Shown: piece by piece, positions 15,464-22,006 of the stretch
Layout of the letters: the number at the start of each line of letters is the position of its first letter
Position numbering within the stretch: the first letter of the stretch is position 1
Assembly: GCA_027587225.1 (NCBI GenBank)
Contig: JAPDDQ010000060.1
Span: forward strand, 1-39,008
Source of the DNA: Solirubrobacter taibaiensis
Lineage (GTDB): Bacteria; Actinomycetota; Thermoleophilia; Solirubrobacterales; Solirubrobacteraceae
Direction of reading: 5' to 3'
DNA: 39,008 nt
Notes under the pieces: model-generated
Database searches by the model: none
Told to the model about the DNA's origin: nothing
The model's input: the letters and a program-made list of their open reading frames with translations, nothing else
Position numbers and translations under genes: made by a program

Positions 15464-16243
15464 GTGACCCGACGAGAGATCCGCTCGTGGCTGATGGACA
15501 TGGACGGCGTGCTCGTCCACGAAGAGACCGCCATTCCCGGTGCCGACCGCTTCCTGGCCAACCTGCGCACGCGCGAAGCACCGTTCCTGGTGCTCACCAA
15601 CAACTCGATCTACACGCCGCGTGACCTGGCCGCGCGGCTGCGGGCGAGCGGGCTCGAGGTGCCGGAAGCGTCGATCTGGACGTCCGCGCTCGCGACCGCG
15701 AAGTTCCTGGAGGATCAACGCCCCGGCGGGTCGGCGTTCGTGATCGGCGAGGCCGGGCTCACCACCGCGCTGCACGACTCCGGCTACACGCTCACCGAGC
15801 GCGCCCCCGACTACGTCGTCCTGGGCGAGACCCGCACCTACTCGTTCGAGCGGATCGCGCTCGCCATCCGCCTGATCGTCAACGGCGCGCGCTTCATCGC
15901 CACCAACCCCGATCCCACGGGCCCGTCCCCGGACGGCCCGCTCCCCGCCACCGGGTCGGTGGCGGCGCTGATCACCCGTGCGACGGGCGTCGATCCGTAC
16001 TACGTCGGCAAGCCCAACCCGCTGATGATGCGTAGCGCGCTGAACGCGATCGACGCGCACTCCGAGACGACCGCGATGATCGGGGATCGGATGGACACCG
16101 ACATCGTCTCCGGGCTGGAAGCGGGCCTGGAGACGATCCTCGTGCTGACCGGCATCAGCACGCGCGAGTCCGCCGAGCGTTACCCGTACCGCCCGTCCCG
16201 GATCGTGGACTCGGTCGCGGACCTGGCCGCCCTGCTCGAGTAG
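15464..16243 (+). CDS. HAD-superfamily IIA phosphatase (NagD/PNP-like)
   Basis: This 259-aa protein has all four HAD motifs: the nucleophile pair in MDMDGVLV (Asp12, Asp14), TNNS in motif 2, the KPNPLMM lysine, and the late GDRMDTDI. The cap lies between motifs 2 and 3 (type IIA), as in NagD, p-nitrophenylphosphatases and phosphoglycolate phosphatases. It hydrolyses small phosphomonoesters such as UMP or 2-phosphoglycolate in the cytoplasm; the substrate is not determined. The gene is divergent from the secreted protein and stands alone on its strand before DedA. Confidence 0.9.
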   Translation: MTRREIRSWLMDMDGVLVHEETAIPGADRFLANLRTREAPFLVLTNNSIYTPRDLAARLRASGLEVPEASIWTSALATAKFLEDQRPGGSAFVIGEAGLTTALHDSGYTLTERAPDYVVLGETRTYSFERIALAIRLIVNGARFIATNPDPTGPSPDGPLPATGSVAALITRATGVDPYYVGKPNPLMMRSALNAIDAHSETTAMIGDRMDTDIVSGLEAGLETILVLTGISTRESAERYPYRPSRIVDSVADLAALLE

Positions 16244-16277
16244 AGCTAGCCGCCGGACGGGTCTCGTGGTGCCTCGG

Positions 16278-16305
16278 GTCTGCGCGGGCCGCGGGCGGCG
16301 CAGAC
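16278..16305. terminator. GC-rich hairpin between the HAD and DedA genes
   Basis: GTCTGCGC (16278-16285) pairs with GCGCAGAC (16298-16305) over a 12-nt G/C-rich loop, in the 69 bp between two co-directional genes. There is no T-run. It may be a weak terminator for the HAD gene or an operator for dedA. Confidence 0.45.
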
Positions 16306-16312
16306 TCGATGT

Positions 16313-16948
16313 GTGCCCGATATCGCGTCCCTGCTGGCCGACCTGGCCGCCACGCTCGGCGGCTGGACGTACCTGCTCGTCGCGGGGCTCGCGTTCCTGG
16401 AGACCGGAGCGTTCGTCGGGCTGGTCGCGCCCGGGGAGACCGCGGTCGTGCTGGGCGGCGTCGTTGCCGCCCAGGGTGAGATCTCGCTCGTCGCGATCCT
16501 GCTCACCGCGTGGGTCGCGTCCTTTCTCGGGGACGTCGCGAGCTTCGGGCTCGGCCGTCGCCTCGGCCGGCCGTTCCTGTACCGCCACGGGCCGCGGATG
16601 AAGCTCAGCGCGGCGCGGATCGAACGCGTCGAGGGCTTCTACGACCGCCACGGCGGCAAGGCGATCCTCGTCGGGCGCTTCGTCGGCATCATCCGCGCCG
16701 TCTCGCCCTTCATCGCCGGCGCTTCAGGGCTGCGGATGCGCGCGTTCCTGCCCTACTCGGTGATCGGCACGGCGGTGTGGGCGAGCGCGTTCACGCTCGC
16801 CGGCTACCTCTTCCACCGCTCCTTCGAGCAAGCCGCGGGACTGCTCAGCCGCGGCGCCCTGGTGCTGGCCGTGCTGGCCGCGATCGGTGTCGTTACCGCA
16901 CACCAATTAGGTCGACGACGAACACGAGCGTCTCATCCGGCCCGATGA
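16313..16948 (+). CDS. DedA-family membrane protein
   Basis: This 211-aa protein has the DedA/SNARE-associated layout: FLETGAFVGLVAPGETAVVLGG in the first re-entrant region, GDVASFGLGRRLGRPFLYRHG, then FYDRHGGKAILVGRFVGIIRAVSPFIAGASGLRMRAFLPYSVIG with the conserved Arg residues, and two C-terminal helices. DedA proteins are proton-coupled lipid flippases or scramblases (undecaprenyl phosphate or phosphatidylethanolamine) that support envelope homeostasis. The start is a GTG at 16313. Its last 56 bp overlap the convergent FKBP gene, the longest 3' overlap in the window. Confidence 0.92.
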   Translation: MPDIASLLADLAATLGGWTYLLVAGLAFLETGAFVGLVAPGETAVVLGGVVAAQGEISLVAILLTAWVASFLGDVASFGLGRRLGRPFLYRHGPRMKLSAARIERVEGFYDRHGGKAILVGRFVGIIRAVSPFIAGASGLRMRAFLPYSVIGTAVWASAFTLAGYLFHRSFEQAAGLLSRGALVLAVLAAIGVVTAHQLGRRRTRASHPAR

Positions 16949-17261
16949 CCCCACCGGCGCCGCGCTTGCCGTAGGCCAGGTCCGGCGGGATCGTGATCTT
17001 GCGCCGGCCGCCGACCTTCATGCCTTGGACGCCCTCGTCCCAGCCGCGGATGACCTGGCCCTTGCCGAGGCCGAACTTGAACGTGTCGCCGCGGTCCCAG
17101 GACGCGTCGAACTGCTTGCCGCTCTTCCAGGACACACCGACGTAGTGGACCTCGACGAGGCTGCCGGACTTGGCCTCCTCGCCCTCGCCGACCGTGATGT
17201 CCTCGAGCTCGAGCTGGTAGGAGGGTGATCCTTCAGGGATCGTCACTTCGGGCTTGCTCAT
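16893..17261 (-). CDS. FKBP-type peptidyl-prolyl cis-trans isomerase
   Basis: This 122-aa single-domain FKBP has VEVHYVGVSWKSGKQFDASWDRG, FKFGLGKGQVIRGWDEGVQGMKVGGRRKITIPPDLAYGKRGAG, and a final ETLVFVVDLIGV. The active-site aromatic and Asp residues (Asp in FDASW, Trp in GWDEG, Tyr in AYG) are present. It catalyses proline isomerisation during folding and, lacking a signal peptide, is cytoplasmic. The ATG at 17261 lies seven bases after TAGTGT on its strand. Confidence 0.95.
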   Translation of the reverse strand: MSKPEVTIPEGSPSYQLELEDITVGEGEEAKSGSLVEVHYVGVSWKSGKQFDASWDRGDTFKFGLGKGQVIRGWDEGVQGMKVGGRRKITIPPDLAYGKRGAGGVIGPDETLVFVVDLIGVR

Positions 17262-17268
17262 GCCGGGC

Positions 17269-17274
17269 ACACTA
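17269..17274 (-). promoter_or_regulatory. -10 hexamer TAGTGT for the FKBP gene
   Basis: On the minus strand TAGTGT, seven bases, then the ATG at 17261. It lies only 15 bp from the divergent hexamer at 17289-17294. Confidence 0.6.
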
Positions 17275-17288
17275 GCCGCGCGATCGCC

Positions 17289-17294
17289 TACATT
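17289..17294 (+). promoter_or_regulatory. -10 hexamer TACATT for the RDD gene
   Basis: TACATT is followed by GAGTTG and the ATG at 17301. A TTG at 17298 is too close to the hexamer to be the start of a leaderless message. Confidence 0.6.
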
Positions 17295-17300
17295 GAGTTG

Positions 17301-18239
17301 ATGGCGCAGCGGTATGGAAGTTGGGGAGCACGCGCGGGAGCCCTGATTCTCGACGGGCTGATCGTCGGCGTGCTGTTGATCGTGGTGCTCGGGCTCCTGG
17401 AGGGCGCACTCGGCCTCGGCGGCTTGCTGAGCTGGCTGGTGTCGCTCATCGTCCTCGGTACCTACACCGGGCTGACCATGACGCGCAGCGGCGAGCGCAA
17501 CGGACAGACGTTCGGCAAGCAGGCCGCCAACATCCGCGTCGTGCGCGACAACGGCGAGCCGGTCACGCTCAAGACGGTCGCGCTGCGTGAGGTGGGCCTG
17601 AAGGGCATCGGCTGGTGGATAACGTTCGGCGTCGGCTGGCTGGCCGACGTGCTGTGGCCGCTCGGCGAGGGCGAGAAGCGTTCGCTGCACGACCTCATCG
17701 TGCGCACGCACGTCATGGACACGTCGCCCGCGCCGCAGCCGCAGACACCGCTGCACTGGGCGCCGCCGATGCCGCAGCTCGCCCCGCCGATCGCGGCCCA
17801 CCTGAACGCGGCGTACGGGCTGCGCGGGCGGATCGTCGCCCTGGACGCGTCTCTGGCCGACGACATCACCGTGATCGTCGGCGCGCTGCAGACGTCCGCG
17901 GGGCGCGCCCAGCAGCTGTGGGACGCCCTGTCGGAGACATCGCCCGAGGCGCTTCGGGGACGGATCGCGAACGCCGAGCAGGCCGGCAAGACCGAGCTGG
18001 TCGAGGCGCTGCGCCAGCAGCAGGCGGTGAATGAGCGGATGGACTCCCAGCTCAACCGCTATCGCGACGAGTTCGAGCGCGTGCTGGCCGAGCTGGAGAC
18101 GATCCGCGGGCACCTCGTGAGCGCATCCGCCTCCACCGACAACGACAACCGCGAGAACCTGACCGCCACCGTCCGGGCGCTGCGCGATGAGACCCACGCG
18201 CTCGCGGCCGGGACGATGGCGGCGTACGGCGAAGTCTGA
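17301..18239 (+). CDS. RDD-family membrane protein with coiled-coil tail
   Basis: This 312-aa protein has an N-terminal RDD domain at about residues 1-145. Helices lie at 12-33 and 40-57, then the conserved TFGKQAANIRVVRDNGEPVTLKTVALREV and a further helix near 105-120, ending EKRSLHDLIVRTHVM. After a Pro-rich linker the C-terminal 160 residues are cytoplasmic, helical and charged (ETSPEALRGRIANAEQAGKTELVEALRQQQAVNERM, then DEFERVLAELETIRGHL), probably a coiled coil. Some RDD proteins are ion transporters, but the fused tail suggests a scaffold or sensor. It is divergent from the FKBP gene by 39 bp. Confidence 0.85.
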   Translation: MAQRYGSWGARAGALILDGLIVGVLLIVVLGLLEGALGLGGLLSWLVSLIVLGTYTGLTMTRSGERNGQTFGKQAANIRVVRDNGEPVTLKTVALREVGLKGIGWWITFGVGWLADVLWPLGEGEKRSLHDLIVRTHVMDTSPAPQPQTPLHWAPPMPQLAPPIAAHLNAAYGLRGRIVALDASLADDITVIVGALQTSAGRAQQLWDALSETSPEALRGRIANAEQAGKTELVEALRQQQAVNERMDSQLNRYRDEFERVLAELETIRGHLVSASASTDNDNRENLTATVRALRDETHALAAGTMAAYGEV

Positions 18240-18254
18240 CCGGCTCTCGCCGGT
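18239..18254 (+). terminator. Short hairpin after the RDD gene; 158-bp gap follows
   Basis: ACCGGC, TCTC loop, GCCGGT begins at the RDD stop codon. The rest of 18240-18397 has no convincing gene; a CGACCGGTCG palindrome lies at 18300-18309. With 32991-32993, this is one of only two convergent junctions in the window where the genes do not overlap. Confidence 0.4.
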
Positions 18255-18397
18255 ACGCACGATTCTGGCGGCCGCCGATCACCGCCTGGAGCCACCCGGC
18301 GACCGGTCGTGGGCCACCAGCACACCACCGGTCACCCCGCGGCCCCAGCCGGCGCCGGCAACCACCAGCGATCGCACGTACCAGCGTTCGCCGGTCT

Positions 18398-18949
18398 CTA
18401 CTTGACGACTCCGCAGGCGGTGCGAGCGCCGGAGTCGCCGGTGGCGAGCGTGTCCGCGTCCGCCGTGCCGTAACGCGGCGGGATGTTGGCGAAGTTGTCC
18501 GGGCCGGCGTGGACGATCAGCGCGCTGCCGTCGGCGTCGCGCAGCTGAGCCAGCACGAAGCGGTCGGTCTCGAACGCGGCCGAGGCGGAGCCGTCGGCGT
18601 TGACGAGGAGCGGCGGCAGGTCGCCGGCGTGGCTGCGGTGCGTCTGGCCGGGCGCGGAGAAGTGGCCGCCGGCGGTGGTGAACGCGGGGCCTTCGCACTT
18701 GCCGACGGCGTGGACGTGGAAGCCGTGGAAGCCGGGCGCGATGCCCTTCACGCGGCCCGCGACCGTGACCTTGCCGCGGAACTGACTCAGCGTGACGTAG
18801 CCGAGCTTTTTGCCGTTGCCGTCGACGAGCGCCGCGGTGGCCTTCTTGGTCTTGCCCTTGCGGCGGTCGTCGCCGCCGGCCATCGCGACCCCCGCCGCGA
18901 CGGTGCACAGCACGACGCCGAGCACGATCGTTGCTCGTAGTGTTCGCAT
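18398..18949 (-). CDS. sodC: Cu/Zn superoxide dismutase, secreted
   Basis: This 183-aa protein has a signal peptide (MRTLRATIVLGVVLCTVAAGVAMA) and the Cu/Zn SOD metal pattern: GFHGFHVHAVGKCEG with the first copper His pair, GGHFSAPGQTHRSHAGDLP with bridging and zinc His plus Asp, ALIVHAGPDN with the last copper His, and SGARTACGVV with the disulfide Cys and active-site Arg. It dismutes superoxide outside the cytoplasmic membrane. The mature N-terminus has a basic GDDRRKGKTKK patch. It is divergent from the M20 gene with only two bases between start codons. Confidence 0.93.
   Translation of the reverse strand: MRTLRATIVLGVVLCTVAAGVAMAGGDDRRKGKTKKATAALVDGNGKKLGYVTLSQFRGKVTVAGRVKGIAPGFHGFHVHAVGKCEGPAFTTAGGHFSAPGQTHRSHAGDLPPLLVNADGSASAAFETDRFVLAQLRDADGSALIVHAGPDNFANIPPRYGTADADTLATGDSGARTACGVVK
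18938..18943 (+). promoter_or_regulatory. -10 hexamer TAGTGT for the M20 gene, inside sodC
   Basis: TAGTGT followed by eight bases and the GTG at 18952. The hexamer lies within the first codons of the divergent sodC. On the other strand TAGGCC (18962-18957, last base off consensus) lies six bases before the sodC ATG, within the M20 coding sequence, so each gene's promoter would lie in the other's 5' end. Confidence 0.5.
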
Positions 18950-18951
18950 GC

Positions 18952-20064
18952 GTGAGGCCTACCCAGGAGCAAGTGATCGCATGGCGGCGCCACCTGCATC
19001 GCCATCCCGAGGTGTCGTTCGCCGAGCACGAGACGTCGGCGTTCGTCGCGCAGACGCTGTCGGAGCTCGGCGTGGAGGTGTCGAGGCCGACGGAGACCAG
19101 CGTGCTCGGGCGGCTGCGCGGTGAGGGGTCCGGGCCGGTCGTGGCCCTGCGGGCGGACATCGACGCGCTGCCGATCGTGGAAGAGAGCGGCGTCGAGTTC
19201 ACGTCCGAGCGGCCGGGCGCGATGCACGCGTGCGGGCACGACGGGCACACGGCGATGCTGCTCGGAGCGGCGGCCGAGCTGGTGGCCGGCGGCGTGCCCG
19301 CGGGCGAGGTGCGGTTCATCTTCCAGCACGGTGAGGAGCTCGCGCCCGGCGGGGCGCGGGAGATGATCGACGCGGGCGTGATGGAGGGCGTGGACTTCGT
19401 CTACGGCTGTCATCTCTGGACGCCGCTGGAGTTCGGGAAGGTCGCGGCCGTGCCCGGGGACTGGATGGCGGCGGCGGACTTCTTCGAGATCACGATTACG
19501 GGGCGCGGCGGGCATGCCGGGCTCCCGCACACCGCCGTGGACACCGTCGCGTGCGCGGCGGAGCTCGTCGGGTCGCTCCAGCACATCGTCTCCCGGCGGA
19601 TCGATCCGCTGCAGCCCGCGGTGGTGACGATCGGGTCGATCCATGCCGGCGACGCGCCGAACGTGATCCCCGGCGAGGCGGTGCTGCGCGGCACGTCGCG
19701 GTCGTTCGCGCCGGACGTGCGCTCGCGGATTCCCGAGCTGATCGAGGAGATCGGGCAGGGCGTGTGCGCGGCGCACGGCGCGACGTTCGCGCTGAACTTC
19801 GTGTTCGGCTACAAGCCGGTCGTCAATGACGCCGCGGCCACCGAGGTGGTGCGGTCGGTGGTGGACGCCGAGCTCGTCGACCTGGACCCGATCATGGGCG
19901 GCGACGACTTCTCCGCGTACCTGGAGCAAGCCCCTGGGTGTTACGCCTTCGTCGGTGCGGGAGGGGCGTTCCCGCACCACCACCCGCGGTTCGTGATCGA
20001 CGAGCGCGCCTTGGCGATCGGCACGCAGATGCACATCGATGTCGCACGAAAGGCCCTGGGATGA
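18952..20064 (+). CDS. M20-family amidohydrolase (hippurate hydrolase/IAA-amino acid hydrolase type)
   Basis: This 370-aa protein has the M20D pattern: RHLHRHPEVSFAEHETSAFV, ALRADIDALPI, the dinuclear metal loop HACGHDGHTAML, QHGEELAPGGAREMI with the general-base Glu, and the dimerisation lid GRGGHAGLPHTAVDTV. It hydrolyses N-acyl amino acids, indole-acetyl or benzoyl conjugates in the cytoplasm. I chose the GTG at 18952 because a leaderless -10 precedes it; a TTG at 18931 would run into sodC. It is coupled to the epoxide hydrolase by an ATGA overlap, so the pair probably processes one class of conjugate. Confidence 0.92.
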   Translation: MRPTQEQVIAWRRHLHRHPEVSFAEHETSAFVAQTLSELGVEVSRPTETSVLGRLRGEGSGPVVALRADIDALPIVEESGVEFTSERPGAMHACGHDGHTAMLLGAAAELVAGGVPAGEVRFIFQHGEELAPGGAREMIDAGVMEGVDFVYGCHLWTPLEFGKVAAVPGDWMAAADFFEITITGRGGHAGLPHTAVDTVACAAELVGSLQHIVSRRIDPLQPAVVTIGSIHAGDAPNVIPGEAVLRGTSRSFAPDVRSRIPELIEEIGQGVCAAHGATFALNFVFGYKPVVNDAAATEVVRSVVDAELVDLDPIMGGDDFSAYLEQAPGCYAFVGAGGAFPHHHPRFVIDERALAIGTQMHIDVARKALG

Positions 20065-21089
20065 AGCGCGTAGCCGACGAGGTGCTCGACGATCTGTGGC
20101 GGCGGCTGGATGCGACGCGCTGGCCCGACGACGGGCCCGGCGGGTTCGCGTTGAGCGACGCGCGGGAGCTCGCCGCGTACTGGCGCGACGGGTACGACTG
20201 GCGGGCGGCCGAGGACGAGCTGCTCGGCTTCTCGAACGTCGACGTGGACGGGCTCCACGCGATCGTCGAAGGTGACGGTCCGCCGTTGCTCCTCCTGCAC
20301 GGGTGGCCTTCCACCGTGTGGGAGTTTCACCGCGTGATCCCGTTGCTGCGCGAGCACTTCCGGCTCGTGGTGCCGTCGCTGCCCGGCTACGGGTGGTCGG
20401 TCGGGATGGGGCGCTTCGGGACGCGCGAGATGGGCGACGCGTTCCACCGGCTCATGGCGTCACTCGGGCACGAGCAGTACCTGGTCGCCGGCGGTGACTG
20501 GGGCGCGCACATCGGGTCGTACATGGGGCACGCGTATCCGGACGCCGTCCGCGCGCTACACCTGAACATGATGCCGCTGCGGCTGCCGAACTCGTTTCCG
20601 GACTCGGCCAGTGACGCCCGCAAGGCGCTCGAGCACTGGTCTCGCGAGGAGGGCGGCTACATCCAGATCCAGGGCACCAAGCCGCAGACCCTCGCCTACG
20701 GGCTGTTCGACTCGCCCGTCGGGCTGATGAGCTGGATCGCCGAGAAGTTCGAGTCCTGGACGGACGCGCGCGGCGTGTCCCGCGACGACCTGCTGACGAC
20801 CGTGATGATCTACTGGGTCACGGGGTCGATCGGCACGTCGTTCTGGCCGTACCACGCAAGGCTGCACGGCGGGTTCGCGCTCGACCAGGTCGTCGCGGCC
20901 GGCGACCAGATCCGCGTGCCGCTGACGTACCTCGACTTCCCGAAGGAGATGATCCACGTGCCCCGCGAGGTCGTCGCGCTGGCGTTCACGGACATCGAGC
21001 GCTGGGAGACGCCGGAGTACGGCGGGCACTTCCCGGCGTTGGAAGTGCCCGACGTGCTGGTCGACAGCCTGGTGCGCTTCAGCCGCTAG
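20061..21089 (+). CDS. Epoxide hydrolase, alpha/beta-hydrolase with EHN domain
   Basis: This 342-aa protein has an N-terminal EHN region (about 1-75: RRLDATRWPDD, YWRDGYDWRAAEDELLGF), then the alpha/beta core with the oxyanion motif HGWPST (80-85), nucleophile Asp146 in GGDWGAHIG, and catalytic His323 in GGHFPALE. The family matches microsomal/juvenile-hormone-type epoxide hydrolases, which open epoxides to diols. It starts within the stop of the M20 gene. Its stop TAG shares CTAG with the stop of greA on the other strand. Confidence 0.92.
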   Translation: MKRVADEVLDDLWRRLDATRWPDDGPGGFALSDARELAAYWRDGYDWRAAEDELLGFSNVDVDGLHAIVEGDGPPLLLLHGWPSTVWEFHRVIPLLREHFRLVVPSLPGYGWSVGMGRFGTREMGDAFHRLMASLGHEQYLVAGGDWGAHIGSYMGHAYPDAVRALHLNMMPLRLPNSFPDSASDARKALEHWSREEGGYIQIQGTKPQTLAYGLFDSPVGLMSWIAEKFESWTDARGVSRDDLLTTVMIYWVTGSIGTSFWPYHARLHGGFALDQVVAAGDQIRVPLTYLDFPKEMIHVPREVVALAFTDIERWETPEYGGHFPALEVPDVLVDSLVRFSR

Positions 21090-21562
21090 CCGATAGAGGT
21101 GACCTTGAGCTCTTTGGCGCCTCGGGGCGTCTCGAGCTTCACGGTCTGCCCCACACGGGCGCCGAGGAGGGCCTTGCCGACCGGCGAGTCCATCGAGAGC
21201 CTGCCGTCGCCCGGCGAGGCCTCCGACGGCGACACCAGCTCGTAGGTCAGCTCCTTGCCGGACTTCGCGTCCTCGACCACGACCTTGTTGCCGAACCCGA
21301 CCACGTCCGTCGTGGTCGCGACCTCACGCACCTCCGCGTTGAGCAGCTGCTCCCGGATGCGAAGGATCTTCGTCTCCAGGTGCGCCTGATCGTTCTTCGC
21401 GTCGTGGTATTCGGAGTTCTCCTTGAGATCTCCCCACTCGCGCGCGGTCTTGATGCGCTCGGCGATCTCCTTCCGAGACACCTTCTCGAGGTGCTCGAGC
21501 TCGGCCTGCAGCGCCTGCTGGGCCTCAGCGGTCATGACAACACGGTCGGACAAGCTCGCCAT
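21086..21562 (-). CDS. greA: Transcription elongation factor GreA
   Basis: This 158-aa protein has the two-domain GreA layout. The N-terminal coiled coil carries an acidic tip (EWGDLKENSEYHDAK, about 42-56) that enters the RNA polymerase secondary channel and triggers cleavage of backtracked RNA. The C-terminal FKBP-like domain contains VGFGNKVVVED and SMDSPVGKALLGARVGQTV. The ATG at 21562 lies one base after the upstream stop and has an SD-like GAGGA five to six bases before it, so it is read from the same mRNA as the 79-aa gene, although an internal promoter cannot be excluded. Confidence 0.96.
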   Translation of the reverse strand: MASLSDRVVMTAEAQQALQAELEHLEKVSRKEIAERIKTAREWGDLKENSEYHDAKNDQAHLETKILRIREQLLNAEVREVATTTDVVGFGNKVVVEDAKSGKELTYELVSPSEASPGDGRLSMDSPVGKALLGARVGQTVKLETPRGAKELKVTSIG

Positions 21563-21563
21563 T

Positions 21564-21803
21564 CTAGTCCTCAGGCTGAAAACAGCGACGCCACTCGCCG
21601 TGGTCGCACACCGTCATCAACGCGTCCGCCACCCGCGCCCGCAACATGAAATCCCCCGTGTCGCACGTGAACGTGATCATCCGCGCCGTCCGCGTCATCG
21701 ATATCGGCGGACTCCCACCCTCCGCGATGACGGTCTCCAACCGCTCCCACACGGTGGCGTGTTGCTCGGCGATGATCGAGATGTGGTGTACGGCGGGCTC
21801 CAT
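21564..21803 (-). CDS. Hypothetical 79-aa protein upstream of greA
   Basis: The protein starts MEPAVHHISIIAEQHATVWERLETVI at 21803 and ends WRRCFQPED. It looks like a small mixed alpha/beta protein (SPPISMTRTARMITFTCDTGDFMLRARVADALMTVC) with four cysteines or fewer and no recognised domain. Its start lies eight bases after TAGGCT. Two SOS-type palindromes cover the spacer and -35 of that promoter. It is followed at one base by greA. I do not know its function; the context suggests a damage- or stress-linked partner of transcription. Confidence 0.72.
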   Translation of the reverse strand: MEPAVHHISIIAEQHATVWERLETVIAEGGSPPISMTRTARMITFTCDTGDFMLRARVADALMTVCDHGEWRRCFQPED

Positions 21804-21811
21804 GGACGCGC

Positions 21812-21817
21812 AGCCTA
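21812..21817 (-). promoter_or_regulatory. -10 hexamer TAGGCT for the 79-aa gene and greA
   Basis: On the minus strand TAGGCT, eight bases, then the ATG at 21803. With a 17-bp spacer the -35 would lie at about 21835-21840, so the first SOS-type box fills the spacer and the second covers the -35. Confidence 0.6.
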
Positions 21818-21819
21818 CA

Positions 21820-21848
21820 CGAACATCTGTTCGTCGAACGTGAGTTCG
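21820..21848. promoter_or_regulatory. Tandem LexA/Cheo-type boxes
   Basis: CGAACATCTGTTCG (21820-21833) and CGAACGTGAGTTCG (21835-21848) are two GAAC-N4-GTTC palindromes separated by one base. Read on the minus strand the first is CGAACAGATGTTCG, which fits the mycobacterial SOS consensus CGAAC-RNRY-GTTCG exactly; the second fits at all but one centre position. Position over the promoter predicts repression by LexA or another palindrome-binding repressor. Confidence 0.65.
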
Positions 21849-21976
21849 CTTATGTCGCTTGAGCAACCGCCCGCCGGGTCATTGGTCAGTTGACGTCGCT
21901 ATGCGATGCGAATCGACCACTCGCCGCGTCCGCGAGCGGCAACGCGCCACCGGGCACGCCCCTCGGCGTGCGAAGA

Positions 21977-22006
21977 CGTGAACGCCCCGGCGTTTCGCCG
22001 TTCACG
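21977..22006. terminator. Imperfect hairpin at the end of the MocR gene
   Basis: CGTGAACG and CGTTCACG arms (21977-21984, 21999-22006) enclose a nested CGGCG-TTT-CGCCG. It overlaps the MocR stop codon and is a candidate terminator for that gene. The surrounding gap 21849-22001 has no other visible feature. Confidence 0.45.

Noticed and set aside
18240..18397. A gene in the gap between RDD and sodC
   Set aside because: No frame with a plausible start, coding-like third positions and a stop; only short palindromes are seen.
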